Of a stretch of DNA of 64,000 nucleotides, positions 27,676 to 37,346 are shown one piece after another. The notes under the pieces are model-generated. The model was not told where the DNA came from. It saw only the letters and a list, made by a program, of their open reading frames with translations, and did no database searches. Each line of letters opens with the position of its first letter. The first letter of the stretch is position 1. The DNA is from Noviherbaspirillum soli (GTDB lineage: Bacteria; Pseudomonadota; Gammaproteobacteria; Burkholderiales; Burkholderiaceae_D), in NCBI RefSeq assembly GCF_015352955.1, contig NZ_JACYOX010000002.1, positions 124,001 through 188,000 on the forward strand. Direction: 5' to 3'. A program made the position numbers and the translations under genes.

Positions 27676-28842
27676 ATGGATCTGAACCATCTCGCCTCCC
27701 GCCTCGACCATATCGCACCGTTTCATGTCATGGAGTTGGCCAAGATGGCGACCCGGCTGGAACGGGAAGGGCGCAGCATCATCCACATGGGCATCGGCGA
27801 GCCGGACTTCACCGCGCCGCCGCCGGTGGTGGCGGCCGCCACCCGTGCAATGGCCGACGGCCAGCTGCAGTACACTGCCGCGACAGGGCTGCCTGCGTTG
27901 CGCGATGCGATTTCCGACCATTACCGCCAGGTGTATGGCCTGGATATCGCGCCCGGCCGCATCATCATCACCGCCGGCGCCTCGGCGGCGCTGCTGCTGG
28001 CCTGCGCCGCGCTGGTGGAGCCGGGCAGCGAAGTGCTGATGCCCGACCCGTCCTATCCCTGCAACCGGCATTTCGTCGCCGCCTTCGAGGGCCGGGCGCG
28101 CATGGTGCCCAGCGGCCCGGAGCACCGCTTCCAGCTGTCGGAGGCAATGGTGCGGGAACACTGGAACGACGCCACCCGCGGCGTGCTGCTGGCTTCGCCG
28201 TCGAATCCGACCGGCACCTCGATTGCGCATGACGAATTGGGCCGCATCGCCAACGTGGTGCGGGAGAAGGGCGGTTTCACCATCGTCGATGAAATCTACC
28301 AGGGGCTGACCTACGATGAGGCGCCGTTCTCGGCGCTGTCGCTGGGCGAGGACATCATCGTGATCAACAGCTTTTCCAAGTACTTCAACATGACGGGCTG
28401 GCGCCTGGGCTGGCTGGTGGTGCCGGAAAACATGGTCCGGGCCATCGAGAAACTGGCGCAGAACCTATTCATCTGCGCTTCCAGCATCGCCCAGCATGCG
28501 GGCGTGGCCTGCTTCACGCCGGAAGCCATTGCCATCTATGAAGAGCGCAAGGCCGAGTTCCGGCGCCGGCGCGACTATATCGTGCCGGCCTTGCGGGAAC
28601 TGGGATTGAAGGTGCCCGTGACGCCCGACGGCGCGTTCTACGTGTATGCCGATTGCAGCGCGCTGTCGGACGATGCCGACCGGCTGACGCTGCAGATGCT
28701 CAACGAGGCGGGCGTGGTGATGGTGCCGGGCCTGGACTTCGGGCCGTACACCGCTCACCAGTACATCCGGGTTTCCTATGCGACGTCGATGGAAAACCTG
28801 CAGGAAGCGGTCAGCCGGCTGCGCGTATTTTTCAAGGCATGA
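27676..28842 (+). CDS. Pyridoxal-phosphate-dependent aminotransferase, class I/II
   Basis: A 388-residue fold-type I aminotransferase. The PLP lysine lies in SFSKYFNMTGWRLGW (about 237-251), with SNPTGT near 180 and the phosphate-binding arginine in RVSYATS near the C-terminus. Aspartate or alanine aminotransferase-like activity is expected, but the amino-acid substrate is not evident. The ATG is preferred over a TTG nine bases upstream because AGGA is correctly placed. A convergent terminator follows the stop. Confidence 0.88.
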   Translation: MDLNHLASRLDHIAPFHVMELAKMATRLEREGRSIIHMGIGEPDFTAPPPVVAAATRAMADGQLQYTAATGLPALRDAISDHYRQVYGLDIAPGRIIITAGASAALLLACAALVEPGSEVLMPDPSYPCNRHFVAAFEGRARMVPSGPEHRFQLSEAMVREHWNDATRGVLLASPSNPTGTSIAHDELGRIANVVREKGGFTIVDEIYQGLTYDEAPFSALSLGEDIIVINSFSKYFNMTGWRLGWLVVPENMVRAIEKLAQNLFICASSIAQHAGVACFTPEAIAIYEERKAEFRRRRDYIVPALRELGLKVPVTPDGAFYVYADCSALSDDADRLTLQMLNEAGVVMVPGLDFGPYTAHQYIRVSYATSMENLQEAVSRLRVFFKA

Positions 28843-28870
28843 AAAAAGCCGCCGGGCTGCCGGCGGCTTT
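28842..28870. terminator. Bidirectional terminator between the aminotransferase and transglycosylase genes
   Basis: AAAGCCGCCGG pairs with CCGGCGGCTTT around a GCTG loop between convergent genes. Six consecutive A on the left give a T6 run for the minus-strand gene; the plus direction has only three T. Confidence 0.75.
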
Positions 28871-28909
28871 CAGGTTGCAAGGCGATCAGGCTGGGAGGCC
28901 GCCAGGCTG

Positions 28910-29995
28910 TCAGAGCGCGGCGACGATGCCGTCCCGGTCCTGCACATTCTCGCTCAGCGAAGGCGTTTCGGCCTGGGTCAGCACATCCACCTTTTCTTCG
29001 GCGGCAGGCTGCGGCGCCGGCTTCGGCGGCGTCTTGGCCGCCACCGTGGCAGCGTTCGACGAGGTCCAGGGGACCGACTTGCCGCTGGCCACGTCCTTGA
29101 GCCGCTTGTACTCGGCCAGCACCTTGTAGCCATAGCCGGCATCGTTTTCGAATGCGGCTGCGCCGACGTACATCTTCAGTCCCGACTCCACCGAGCCGCC
29201 ACGGCTGACGTATTCCTTCAGGATGGTGGCGCCGACCTTGATGTTGGCCACCGGATTCAGCGCCGCCTTGACGCCGCCGAGCGGCTGAAACTTTTCATGG
29301 TGGACCTTGGACATCACCTGCATCAGTCCCTGTGCGCCCACCGGGCTTTCGGCAAAGGGATTGAAGCCGGACTCGATGGCCATTACCGCCAGCACCAGGA
29401 GAGGGTCGATCTTGACTTCCCTGGCGGTGCGATAGGTTGCGCCAACCAGCATGTTGGCCGCATCGCCGGCAACGCGGTAACGCTTGGCCAGCCAGTTGGT
29501 GACGAATTTCTGTTCTTTGGAAGCAACTTCCTTGCCTTCGGTCGCCGGAATGCTGGCGGCATGCTCGACGGCATTGGCCTGCTCGGGGGCGGCTGCGGCG
29601 ACTGCCGGGGTCGCCGGCAGCGTAGCTTGAACCAGTTGAGCAGGCGCCTGGGAAGGCGCAACTGCCGGCTGGATGGCCGGCATGGCTGATACGGGTGCTG
29701 CCAGTGCTGGCGCCAGCACGTTCGGACTGGACGCCGGGGAGGCCGCTGCCTGCTGCGTGCTGGACGCGGCAAACGGCGACATCGCCTTGATATGGTCGGT
29801 CAGTTCGGGCTTGACGAACATCACGCCGATTGCGCCAATCGCGCTGACACCCGCCACCAGAACGGTGCGGTGCGCCGCAACGCGAACACGCTGCATTGTG
29901 CCGGGGGCAGTCAGCAATTCCCGCAATCGGGTCCGGGCGTTCGCCCCGGGCGCTTTCTCCTCTGGCTGCGCTGGCCCTATTGAACTCGTCAACAT
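28910..29995 (-). CDS. Membrane-anchored lytic transglycosylase (SLT domain)
   Basis: A 361-residue protein with a cytoplasmic N-terminus, one membrane segment (about 42-61) and a long Ala/Pro linker (65-150). An SLT domain (about 185-310) holds the catalytic Glu at E208 in VMAIESGFNPF, followed by GAQGLMQVMSKVHHEKF. It should cleave peptidoglycan glycan strands in the periplasm. The start has GAGGAG six bases upstream; a longer in-frame start at 30046 lacks it. The C-terminal tail (PKPAPQPAAEEKVDV) is disordered. Confidence 0.88.
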   Translation of the reverse strand: MLTSSIGPAQPEEKAPGANARTRLRELLTAPGTMQRVRVAAHRTVLVAGVSAIGAIGVMFVKPELTDHIKAMSPFAASSTQQAAASPASSPNVLAPALAAPVSAMPAIQPAVAPSQAPAQLVQATLPATPAVAAAAPEQANAVEHAASIPATEGKEVASKEQKFVTNWLAKRYRVAGDAANMLVGATYRTAREVKIDPLLVLAVMAIESGFNPFAESPVGAQGLMQVMSKVHHEKFQPLGGVKAALNPVANIKVGATILKEYVSRGGSVESGLKMYVGAAAFENDAGYGYKVLAEYKRLKDVASGKSVPWTSSNAATVAAKTPPKPAPQPAAEEKVDVLTQAETPSLSENVQDRDGIVAAL

Positions 29996-30464
29996 TTGTA
30001 CTCCTCTATCAGCGCGGCAAAGCTCATCCCTGCGGGTGACGCACACAGGTAAATCGTTTGCTTGGCTTGCCGCGTATCAGAACGATCGCCTGCCGTCGCT
30101 GGGAGCGCACGGGCAAGCGGCGGAGTCATCTTTCACAGACCGCGGCCAGGCCGTGGCGGGTTGGTGTCCGATAACGTTGTCGGGGGATAAGGCTGACGCC
30201 TTGCGAAAACACTCCTTAAAATGTCGTTGGGGCCCCGAACCCCGTAAGCTGAGTGCAACCGAATTAGTGTTGCTTTGTTAACAATTTCGATCGCGTTGGC
30301 CGCATTGTATAAACCCGAATATATCGAGTCAATAATATAAATACTTATTTCTATAACTTATAGATATATAGCTTGGCCGTGCGTTTCCGTAAAAATGAAT
30401 AAAATCAGTGACTTAAAATCATGTTATTCATGAAAAAACCCACCTTTGAAAAATATCAATAAAC
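29996..30464. other. AT-rich divergent intergenic region
   Basis: The 469 bases between the transglycosylase and ubiD contain no gene. Bases 30301-30460 are only about 25-33 percent GC in a window otherwise near 65 percent. They include many TATA-like stretches and the dyad CTATAA-C-TTATAG (30351-30363). This is a probable promoter and regulator-binding region, possibly for an H-NS-like protein. A specific promoter cannot be singled out. Confidence 0.6.
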
Positions 30465-31949
30465 ATGAAATATGCTGATTTGCGCGACTTTATTGCCCAA
30501 TTGCATGCAATTGGCGAACTTCGCCATGTGACGACCCCGGTTTCTCCACACCTGGAGATGACGGAAATCTGCGATCGGGTACTGCGCGCGGGTGGCCCGG
30601 CTTTACTTTTTGACCATCCCACCGGCCATGACGTTCCGGTGCTCGGAAATTTGTTCGGCACGCCGCGCCGGGTGGCGCTGGGCATGGGCGCGGACGATGT
30701 AGGCGAACTGCGCAAGATCGGCCATGTGCTGGCCACGCTGAAGGAACCCGAGCCGCCCAAGGGCCTGCGCGACATGATGGGCATGGGCTCGCTGGTCAAG
30801 GCGGTCTGGGACATGGCGCCAAAGGAAGTGCGCGGCGCCCGCTGCCAGGAAGTGGTGTGGGAAGGCAATGACGTGGACCTCGGCCGCCTGCCGATCCAGC
30901 ATTGCTGGCCGGGCGATGTGGCGCCGCTGATCACCTGGGGCCTGGTGATCACGAAAGGACCGAACAAGAAACGGCAGAACCTCGGCATCTACCGCCAGCA
31001 GGTGTTGGGCCGCAACAAGGTGATCATGCGCTGGCTGGCCCATCGCGGCGGCGCGCTGGATTTTCGCGAGCATGGCATCGTCAACCGCGGCAAGCCCTAC
31101 CCGGTGGCGGTGGCGCTGGGCGCCGATCCCGCTACCATCCTGGGCGCGGTGACGCCGGTGCCGGACAGCCTGTCCGAATACCAGTTCGCCGGCCTGCTGC
31201 GTGGCAGCCGCACTGAACTGACCAAGGCCATCGGCAGCGAACTGCGGGTGCCGGCATCGGCCGAGATCGTGCTGGAAGGGAATATCTATCCTGACGAAAG
31301 CCATCCGAGCGGCTACGAGCATGCGCTGGAAGGCCCGTATGGCGACCATACCGGCTATTACAACGAGCAGGACATGTTCCCGGTGTTCACGATCGACCGC
31401 ATCACGATGCGGCGCAACCCGATCTATCACTCGACTTATACCGGCAAGCCGCCGGACGAGCCGGCGATCCTGGGCGTGGCGCTGAACGAGGTGTTCATCC
31501 CGCTGCTGCAGAAGCAGTTTTCCGAAATCACCGACTTCTATCTGCCGCCGGAAGGCTGCAGCTACCGGATGGCGGTGGTGCAGATGAAGAAGGCCTATGC
31601 CGGGCATGCGAAGCGGGTGATGTTCGGCGTCTGGAGCTTCCTGCGCCAGTTCATGTATACCAAGTTCATCGTGGTGGTCGACGAGGATGTGAACATCCGT
31701 GACTGGAAGGAAGTGATCTGGGCCATCACCACCCGGGTCGATCCAACCCGCGACACCACGCTGGTGGACAACACGCCAATCGATTACCTCGACTTCGCCT
31801 CGCCGGTCAGCGGCCTGGGCAGCAAGATGGGCATCGACGCGACCAATAAATGGCCGGGCGAGACCAGCCGCGAATGGGGCGTGCCGATTGAAATGAGCAA
31901 GGAAGTGAAGCGCCGGGTTGATGCACTGTGGCAGCAACTGGGGATCTGA
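30465..31949 (+). CDS. ubiD: 4-hydroxy-3-polyprenylbenzoate decarboxylase UbiD
   Basis: A 494-residue prenylated-FMN decarboxylase of ubiquinone synthesis. It begins [13 protein letters not shown] as in the family. [19 protein letters not shown], the [21 protein letters not shown] region with the catalytic Glu residues, and DPTRDTT near the C-terminus are all present. It needs UbiX for the cofactor; ubiX is not in this window. The ribosome-binding site is weak and the gene is preceded by the AT-rich region. Confidence 0.96.
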   Translation: MKYADLRDFIAQLHAIGELRHVTTPVSPHLEMTEICDRVLRAGGPALLFDHPTGHDVPVLGNLFGTPRRVALGMGADDVGELRKIGHVLATLKEPEPPKGLRDMMGMGSLVKAVWDMAPKEVRGARCQEVVWEGNDVDLGRLPIQHCWPGDVAPLITWGLVITKGPNKKRQNLGIYRQQVLGRNKVIMRWLAHRGGALDFREHGIVNRGKPYPVAVALGADPATILGAVTPVPDSLSEYQFAGLLRGSRTELTKAIGSELRVPASAEIVLEGNIYPDESHPSGYEHALEGPYGDHTGYYNEQDMFPVFTIDRITMRRNPIYHSTYTGKPPDEPAILGVALNEVFIPLLQKQFSEITDFYLPPEGCSYRMAVVQMKKAYAGHAKRVMFGVWSFLRQFMYTKFIVVVDEDVNIRDWKEVIWAITTRVDPTRDTTLVDNTPIDYLDFASPVSGLGSKMGIDATNKWPGETSREWGVPIEMSKEVKRRVDALWQQLGI

Positions 31950-31969
31950 CCGGCAGGAAAAGCGGGAGT

Positions 31970-32186
31970 CGTAGGGTGGAATACCCCGAAGGGGCATTCC
32001 ACCGATGCTCATGACGACAGGGCAATCAGCTTGCAACCCCAGGCGCAAATTGGCGCTGCACTGCAGGTGTCATGGTTTCGCTCCATCGCTTTCCAAGGGA
32101 ACGGCATGTTGCCAGATGACGCAATGCGATTGCATTGAGACCGCGACGGTTTGGCGGAATGCCCCTGCGGGGTATTCCGCCCTACG
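31970..32186. repeat. REPIN-like element (copy 2), paired inverted REP hairpins
   Basis: The left arm (31970-32003) begins CGTAGGGTGGAATACCCC and the right arm (32153-32186) is its near reverse complement ending CGCCCTACG. Each arm is self-complementary around GAA or TGC. Arms match those of copy 1 at 8434-8548 apart from a few compensated changes, but the central spacer is about 150 bases instead of 50. It lies 20 bases past the ubiD stop, in the gap before the SRP RNA gene, which otherwise shows nothing coding. Confidence 0.8.
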
Positions 32187-32300
32187 GAGGCTACTGAGGC
32201 TGATGATCTGATCAGCGGAAACAGAGAGAATCAGTTCGCCAAGCAGCTGTCGCGTGCGCCTGAGTACCAAGAATCCGGCACACGGCACCGGCTTTGCTGC

Positions 32301-32306
32301 TAGAAT
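32301..32306 (+). promoter_or_regulatory. Candidate -10 box of the SRP RNA gene
   Basis: TAGAAT lies eight bases before the inferred 5' end of the RNA, the correct distance for a start near 32313. The -35 region is not conserved. Confidence 0.5.
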
Positions 32307-32313
32307 GCCGGCT

Positions 32314-32409
32314 GGCGGGCCCCTGCGCATTGTGGCACGGCCAACCTGGTCAGGTCGGGAACGAAGCAGCCACAGCCGTTCACCATAAGTGCCGCAGACA
32401 AGGCTCGCC
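32314..32409 (+). ncRNA. ffs: Signal recognition particle 4.5S RNA
   Basis: A 96-base small bacterial SRP RNA. The conserved domain IV tip appears as CCTGGTCAGGTCGGGAACG followed by AAGCAGCCACAGCC, with GGTC, GGGAAC and AGCAGCC in their usual places. The ends GGCGGGCC (32314-32321) and GGCTCGCC (32402-32409) pair to close the rod. It partners Ffh in co-translational targeting to the membrane. The gene points toward marR, which is transcribed from the opposite strand. Confidence 0.93.
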
Positions 32410-32439
32410 TCCTTCCTTCATCGTCTTCTCCCCACCGCT

Positions 32440-32928
32440 TCATTCCTGGTTTTCCGTCCTGTTGTCCTGCAATCCATAGAGATTGTCGCGGATGCGCGTC
32501 ATCGCCTGCGAGCACTGGTCCAGCTGCTGGGTTGTCAAACCGGCCATCATGCTGCCGCGCAGTTCCTCGGAGAGCGATTCAAGCAGCCGCACCTGTTCCG
32601 CCGCCTTGGGCGTGAGCACCGAATACTTGCGTCGCCGGTCGTCGGTGGAGACGACGCGCGCGATCCAGCCTTTTTCCTCCAGCTTGTCCAGCAGCCGCAC
32701 CAGCGTCGGGCCTTCTATGCCCAGGTTGCGCGCCAGCTCCGCCTGCATCAGGCCGCCAGGGTTGCGCTGCAACTGCACCAGCACCTGACGCATCGACAGG
32801 TTCAGGCCCAGCGGCCGCAGCGCGCGGTTCATTTCATAACGCCAGGCGCGCGATACTTCGCCGATCAGCCGCGCAAGCAGCTTCGGATACATTTCGGCAT
32901 CAGGCAGGTTTTCCAGATCTTTTCGCAT
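32440..32928 (-). CDS. MarR family transcriptional regulator
   Basis: A winged-helix regulator of about 162 residues. The DNA-binding part has LSMRQVLVQLQRNPGG, LARNLGIEGPTLVRLLDKLEEKGW and the wing VVSTDDRRRKYSVLTPKA. It is divergent from an RND efflux pair, with a dyad between them, so it probably represses that pump and itself. The start is uncertain: ATG at 32928 is used here, with an in-frame TTG at 32946 and an ATG at 32892 as alternatives. Confidence 0.88.
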   Translation of the reverse strand: MRKDLENLPDAEMYPKLLARLIGEVSRAWRYEMNRALRPLGLNLSMRQVLVQLQRNPGGLMQAELARNLGIEGPTLVRLLDKLEEKGWIARVVSTDDRRRKYSVLTPKAAEQVRLLESLSEELRGSMMAGLTTQQLDQCSQAMTRIRDNLYGLQDNRTENQE

Positions 32929-32963
32929 TCCCAACCACGCTTTCAAACAACGACAGGCCGTAT

Positions 32964-32986
32964 GCTATGCTATTCAATAGCATTGC
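32964..32986. promoter_or_regulatory. Probable MarR operator between marR and the RND genes
   Basis: The dyad GC-N-ATGCTAT-TCA-ATAGCAT-N-GC is perfect over its seven-base arms and outer GC pairs. It lies in the 128-base divergent gap, 36 bases upstream of the marR start used here. Its size and symmetry suit a MarR dimer. Confidence 0.7.
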
Positions 32987-33056
32987 TACCATATTTCTTT
33001 TACGATACGTTTTTCGTGTCGGCCCGCCTGGCTGTCCCAATTACTTTTCGTTCATC

Positions 33057-34196
33057 ATGCGTCCTGTCCGTTCCCTGCTGTTGACCGCCGCCGTGCTGCT
33101 GGCCGCCGGCGCCGGCTATCACTATTACCAGAGCCGCCCGGCGCCAGCCGTCCCCAGGGCTGCCCCGGCGCAAAGCATACGCAGCGCGACAGCGCAGCAG
33201 AAACCGGTGGCGATCACGGTGCGCGCCAATGGCTACGTGAGCGCCCTGAAGGTGGTGGATGTGCGGCCGCAGACCCAGAACATCGTGCGCGAGGTGCATG
33301 TGCAGGAAGGCCAGGACGTGCGCGCCGGACAACTGCTGTTTACGCTGGATCAGCGCAGCGACACCTCCAACGTCGAGCGCGCCCGCGCCCAGGTGGCGCG
33401 CGACCGGGCCGATCTGGTGGAGGCGGAAAGCGCCCTGCGCCGCAACCAGGAACTGGCGGCGAAGAATTTCGTGTCGCAGGCGGTGGTCGAAACCGCCCGC
33501 AGCAAGGTCGACGCGCTGCGCGGCACGCTGCAGGCCGACGAAGCCGCCATCCGCAGCAATGCGATCGCGCTGGGCAACAACCGCATCGTCGCCAGCATGG
33601 ACGGCCGCATCGGCGCCATCAGCGTGCATCCCGGCAGCCTGGCCCAGCCCGCCGGCGCGCCGATGCTGACCATTGCCCAGCTCGACCCGATCACCGTCAC
33701 CTTTGCGCTGCCGGAGCGCGAACTGGCTAACCTGCTGGCCAGCTACCCGAACGGCGAAGCGCCGGTCACGGCGGAACTGGCCGGCGAGCGGCGGGTGGAA
33801 GGCAAGCTGGTCTTCATCGACAGCGCGTCCGACCCGCAAAGCGGCACCATCAAGATGAAGGCGCTGTTTTCCAACCAGCAGCGCATGATGTGGCCGGGCA
33901 CCTTCGTCAATGTCAGCATGGTGTCGCGCACGCTGCCGCAGGCGGTGGTGGTGCCGGCGCAGGCCATCGTCACCGGGCCGACCGAAAAATTCGTCTACCT
34001 GGTCAAGCCCGACAACACGGTGGCGGTGCAGAAGGTCACGGTGCTGCATATCGACGGCGGACAGGCCGCGGTCGGCGGCCTGCAGCCGGGCGCGCGCATC
34101 GTGGTCGAGGGCGCTCAGAACCTGCGGCCCGGCGCGCGGGTGAAGGAAGCGCAGAGCGGGCAGGGCCAGACGCCGCGCACCGCCGCCGACGCATGA
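33057..34196 (+). CDS. RND efflux periplasmic adaptor (MdtA/HlyD family)
   Basis: A 379-residue membrane-fusion protein with an N-terminal membrane anchor (about 5-23), a lipoyl-like segment around VHVQEGQDVRAGQLLFTLD, an alpha-helical hairpin (about 100-160) and beta-barrel ending in ARIVVEGAQNLRPGARV. It should connect the inner-membrane pump to an outer-membrane channel. The ATG used matches the family; a longer in-frame start overlaps the operator. It is followed 37 bases later by the pump gene. No outer-membrane factor is encoded nearby. Confidence 0.92.
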   Translation: MRPVRSLLLTAAVLLAAGAGYHYYQSRPAPAVPRAAPAQSIRSATAQQKPVAITVRANGYVSALKVVDVRPQTQNIVREVHVQEGQDVRAGQLLFTLDQRSDTSNVERARAQVARDRADLVEAESALRRNQELAAKNFVSQAVVETARSKVDALRGTLQADEAAIRSNAIALGNNRIVASMDGRIGAISVHPGSLAQPAGAPMLTIAQLDPITVTFALPERELANLLASYPNGEAPVTAELAGERRVEGKLVFIDSASDPQSGTIKMKALFSNQQRMMWPGTFVNVSMVSRTLPQAVVVPAQAIVTGPTEKFVYLVKPDNTVAVQKVTVLHIDGGQAAVGGLQPGARIVVEGAQNLRPGARVKEAQSGQGQTPRTAADA

Positions 34197-34233
34197 CCGG
34201 CAGGGCCGGTCGCAACCTTCCACCAGGCACCCC

Positions 34234-37200
34234 GTGAATATCTCCGAACTCTGCATACGCCGCCCGGTCATGACCGTGCTCCTGGCCATCGCCATCGTGG
34301 TGGCCGGCGCCTTTGCCTATACCCGGCTGCCGATCGCCGCGCTGCCCAGCTATGACACGCCGGTGATCAACGTGACCGGCGTGCTGCCGGGCGCCAGTCC
34401 CGAAATCATGGCGGCCTCGGTCGCCACGCCGCTGGAGAAGCAGTTCTCCACCATCGCCGGCCTGGCCACCATCAGTTCCACCAACACGCTGGGCAATACC
34501 TCGATCACGCTGGAATTCGCGCCCAACCGCGACATCGACGCCGCCGCGGTGGACGTGCAGGCCGCCCTGCTGCGCGCCCAGCGCAGCCTGCCGGTGGAAA
34601 TGACGGCCCTGCCGGCCTACCGCAAGGTCAATCCGGCCGACGCCGCGGTGCTGCTGGTGGCGCTGACGTCGCCGTCGATCTCGCTGGCCGACCTGAACGA
34701 CTACGCGGAAAACCTGATCTCGCCCTCGCTGTCGACCATCGACGGCGTGGCCCAGGTCAATGTCTACGGCCAGCGCCGCTATGCGGTGCGGATCAAGGCC
34801 CGGCCCGAACAGCTCGCCGCCCGCAACATGACCATGGACGAGCTGGCCGCCGCGGTGCGCTCGGCCAATGCCAACAGCCCGGTCGGCGTGCTGGACGGTC
34901 CGCGCCAGAGCCTGACGCTGCAGGCCAACCGCCAGCTGCCCAATGCCGCCGCCTTCAGCGACCTGGTGATCAGCAGCCGCGATGGTGTTACTACCCGCCT
35001 GAAGGACGTGGCGACGGTGGAAGACAGCGTCGAGTCCACCCGCAGCGGCAGCTGGGTCAACAAGGAGCCGTCCATCGTGCTGGCGGTGCAGCGCCAGCCA
35101 AATGCCAACACGGTGGCGGTCGTGGACGCAGTCAAGGCGACGCTGCCGCAGTTTCGCGCGCAGATGCCGGCCTCGATCGAGGTCAGGGAACTGAACGACC
35201 GCTCGCTGTCGATACGCGAAGCCATCCATGACGTGAACTTCACGCTGGCCCTGACGGTGGTGCTGGTGGTGATGGTGATCTTCCTGTTCCTGAAGCGCCT
35301 GTCGGCCACCGCGATTCCGGTGGTGTCGCTGCCGATCTCGCTGATCGGCTGCTGCGGCCTGATGTACTGGCTGGGCTACAGCCTGGACAATATCTCGCTG
35401 CTGGGCATCACCATCGCGGTCGGCCTGGTAGTGGACGACGCGATCGTGATGCTGGAAAACATCGTGCGCCATATCGAGGAGGGCATGGCGCCGATGCAGG
35501 CGGCGCTGGTCGGCTCGCGCGAAGTCGGCTTCACCATCCTGTCGATCTCGATCTCGCTGATTGCGGTCTTCATTCCGATCTTCTTCATGCCGGGTGTGAT
35601 CGGCTTGATGTTCCACGAGTTCGCGGCGGTGGTGTCGCTGGCCATCATCGTCTCGGCGCTGGTGTCGCTGACCCTGGTGCCGATGCTGTGCAGCCGCTAC
35701 CTGAAGCATGAAGGCCATCAGCGCGACAACTGGCTGAGCCGCGGCTTCGAGCGCGGCTTCAACGCGGTGCTCGATGCCTACCGCGCCAGCCTGGACTGGT
35801 GCCTCAAGCACAACCTGCTGGTGCTGGCGGTGGCGCTGGCGACCTTCGCATTGACCGTGCTGATGTTCGTCAGCATGCCCAAGGGTTTCTTCCCGAATGA
35901 AGACATCGGCCAGATCAGCGTGACGCTGGAAGGCCCGCAGGATGCGTCCTACCAGGCGATGTCGGCATTGACGCAGACCGCGGCCGACATCATCGGCAGC
36001 GACCCGAACGTCGACAGCGTGACCTCGCGCCTGTCGGACGGCACCGGCGCCCGCATGTTCATTGGCCTGAAGCCGCGCAGCGAGCGGGCGGCGATGGACG
36101 CGGTGGTGGAGCAGCTGCGGCGCAAGGTGCGCGACGTGCCCGGCCTGTCGGTGTACCTGACGCCGGTGCAGAACCTGCGGCTGGGCGGACGCATCAGCAA
36201 GAGCCGCTTCCAGTATGTGCTGCAGAGCGTGAAGGCCGATGAACTCAGTGCCTGGGCCGAGAAGATGCAGGCCAGGCTGCGCGCCGACCCGGTGTTCCGC
36301 GATGTCACCAGCGACTCGCAGCTGAAGGGCCTGCAGGCCATGGTCAACATCAACCGCGACCGCGCCAATGCCGCCGGCGTGCAGGTGCAGGACATCCGCA
36401 CCGCGCTCTACAGCGCCTTCGGCGACCGCCAGGTGTCGACGATTTTCACCAGCAGCAACAGCTACCAGGTGATCCTGCAGGACGCCAACTGGGGCGGCCA
36501 GGATGAGGGCGACCTGAACAATATCTTCGTGCGCAGCAAGACCGGCACGCTGGTGCCGCTGCTCAGCGTGGCCAGCGTGGAGCGGGCCGCCGGCGCGATC
36601 TCGGTGAACCACCAGGGCCAGCTGCAGGCGGTCACCATCTCCTTCAACCTGGCGCCGGACGTGCCGCTGGGCGACGCCACCGCGAAGATCGACCAGTTCA
36701 AGGCCGAGTTGCGGCTGCCGGCCAACATCATCACCAGCTATGCCGGCGACGCCGCGGTGTTCCAGTCCTCGCAATCGAGCCAGGTGGTGCTGCTGGTGCT
36801 GGCGGTGGTGGTGATCTACATCCTGTTGGGCGTGCTGTATGAAAGCTATATCCACCCGGTCACCATCCTGGCCGGACTGCCGTCAGCGGTGGTGGGCGCG
36901 CTGCTGGCGCTGCGGCTGTTCAATTTCGAGCTGACCCTGATCGCCACCATCGGCATCCTGATGCTGATCGGCATCGTGAAGAAGAACGCGATCATGATGA
37001 TCGACTTCGCGCTGGATGCGCAGCGCAACCAGGGCATGGCGCCGGCCGAGGCGATACGCTCGGCCTGCCTGCTGCGCTTCCGCCCGATCATGATGACCAC
37101 GCTGGCCGCCTTGATGGGCGCGCTGCCGATCGCGCTGGGCCTGGGCGCCGGCGCCGAACTGCGCCAGCCGCTGGGCGTGGCCATCGTCGGCGGCCTGCTC

Positions 37201-37326
37201 GTGTCGCAGGTGATCACGCTGTTCATCACGCCGGTGATCTACCTGTTCCTGGACCGCTACAGCGGCAAGGGGCCGGTGACGGCGGAACTGGAGCCGCACC
37301 GGCAGCCACGGCCACAGCAGGGCTGA
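34234..37326 (+). CDS. RND multidrug efflux permease (MdtB/MdtC-like)
   Basis: A 1030-residue HAE1-type transporter with twelve membrane segments and two large periplasmic loops. The proton-relay aspartates are D401 and D402 in VGLVVDDAIVMLENI. PGASPEIMAASVATPLEK near the N-terminus and the GILMLIGIVKKNAIMMIDFA segment in TM10 are standard. The start is GTG, giving MNISELCIRRPV. A single permease suggests a homomeric pump. Substrates are unknown; control by the adjacent MarR protein is inferred. Confidence 0.95.
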   Translation: MNISELCIRRPVMTVLLAIAIVVAGAFAYTRLPIAALPSYDTPVINVTGVLPGASPEIMAASVATPLEKQFSTIAGLATISSTNTLGNTSITLEFAPNRDIDAAAVDVQAALLRAQRSLPVEMTALPAYRKVNPADAAVLLVALTSPSISLADLNDYAENLISPSLSTIDGVAQVNVYGQRRYAVRIKARPEQLAARNMTMDELAAAVRSANANSPVGVLDGPRQSLTLQANRQLPNAAAFSDLVISSRDGVTTRLKDVATVEDSVESTRSGSWVNKEPSIVLAVQRQPNANTVAVVDAVKATLPQFRAQMPASIEVRELNDRSLSIREAIHDVNFTLALTVVLVVMVIFLFLKRLSATAIPVVSLPISLIGCCGLMYWLGYSLDNISLLGITIAVGLVVDDAIVMLENIVRHIEEGMAPMQAALVGSREVGFTILSISISLIAVFIPIFFMPGVIGLMFHEFAAVVSLAIIVSALVSLTLVPMLCSRYLKHEGHQRDNWLSRGFERGFNAVLDAYRASLDWCLKHNLLVLAVALATFALTVLMFVSMPKGFFPNEDIGQISVTLEGPQDASYQAMSALTQTAADIIGSDPNVDSVTSRLSDGTGARMFIGLKPRSERAAMDAVVEQLRRKVRDVPGLSVYLTPVQNLRLGGRISKSRFQYVLQSVKADELSAWAEKMQARLRADPVFRDVTSDSQLKGLQAMVNINRDRANAAGVQVQDIRTALYSAFGDRQVSTIFTSSNSYQVILQDANWGGQDEGDLNNIFVRSKTGTLVPLLSVASVERAAGAISVNHQGQLQAVTISFNLAPDVPLGDATAKIDQFKAELRLPANIITSYAGDAAVFQSSQSSQVVLLVLAVVVIYILLGVLYESYIHPVTILAGLPSAVVGALLALRLFNFELTLIATIGILMLIGIVKKNAIMMIDFALDAQRNQGMAPAEAIRSACLLRFRPIMMTTLAALMGALPIALGLGAGAELRQPLGVAIVGGLLVSQVITLFITPVIYLFLDRYSGKGPVTAELEPHRQPRPQQG

Positions 37327-37346
37327 ACGGCGGCGCTACTGCGGCA

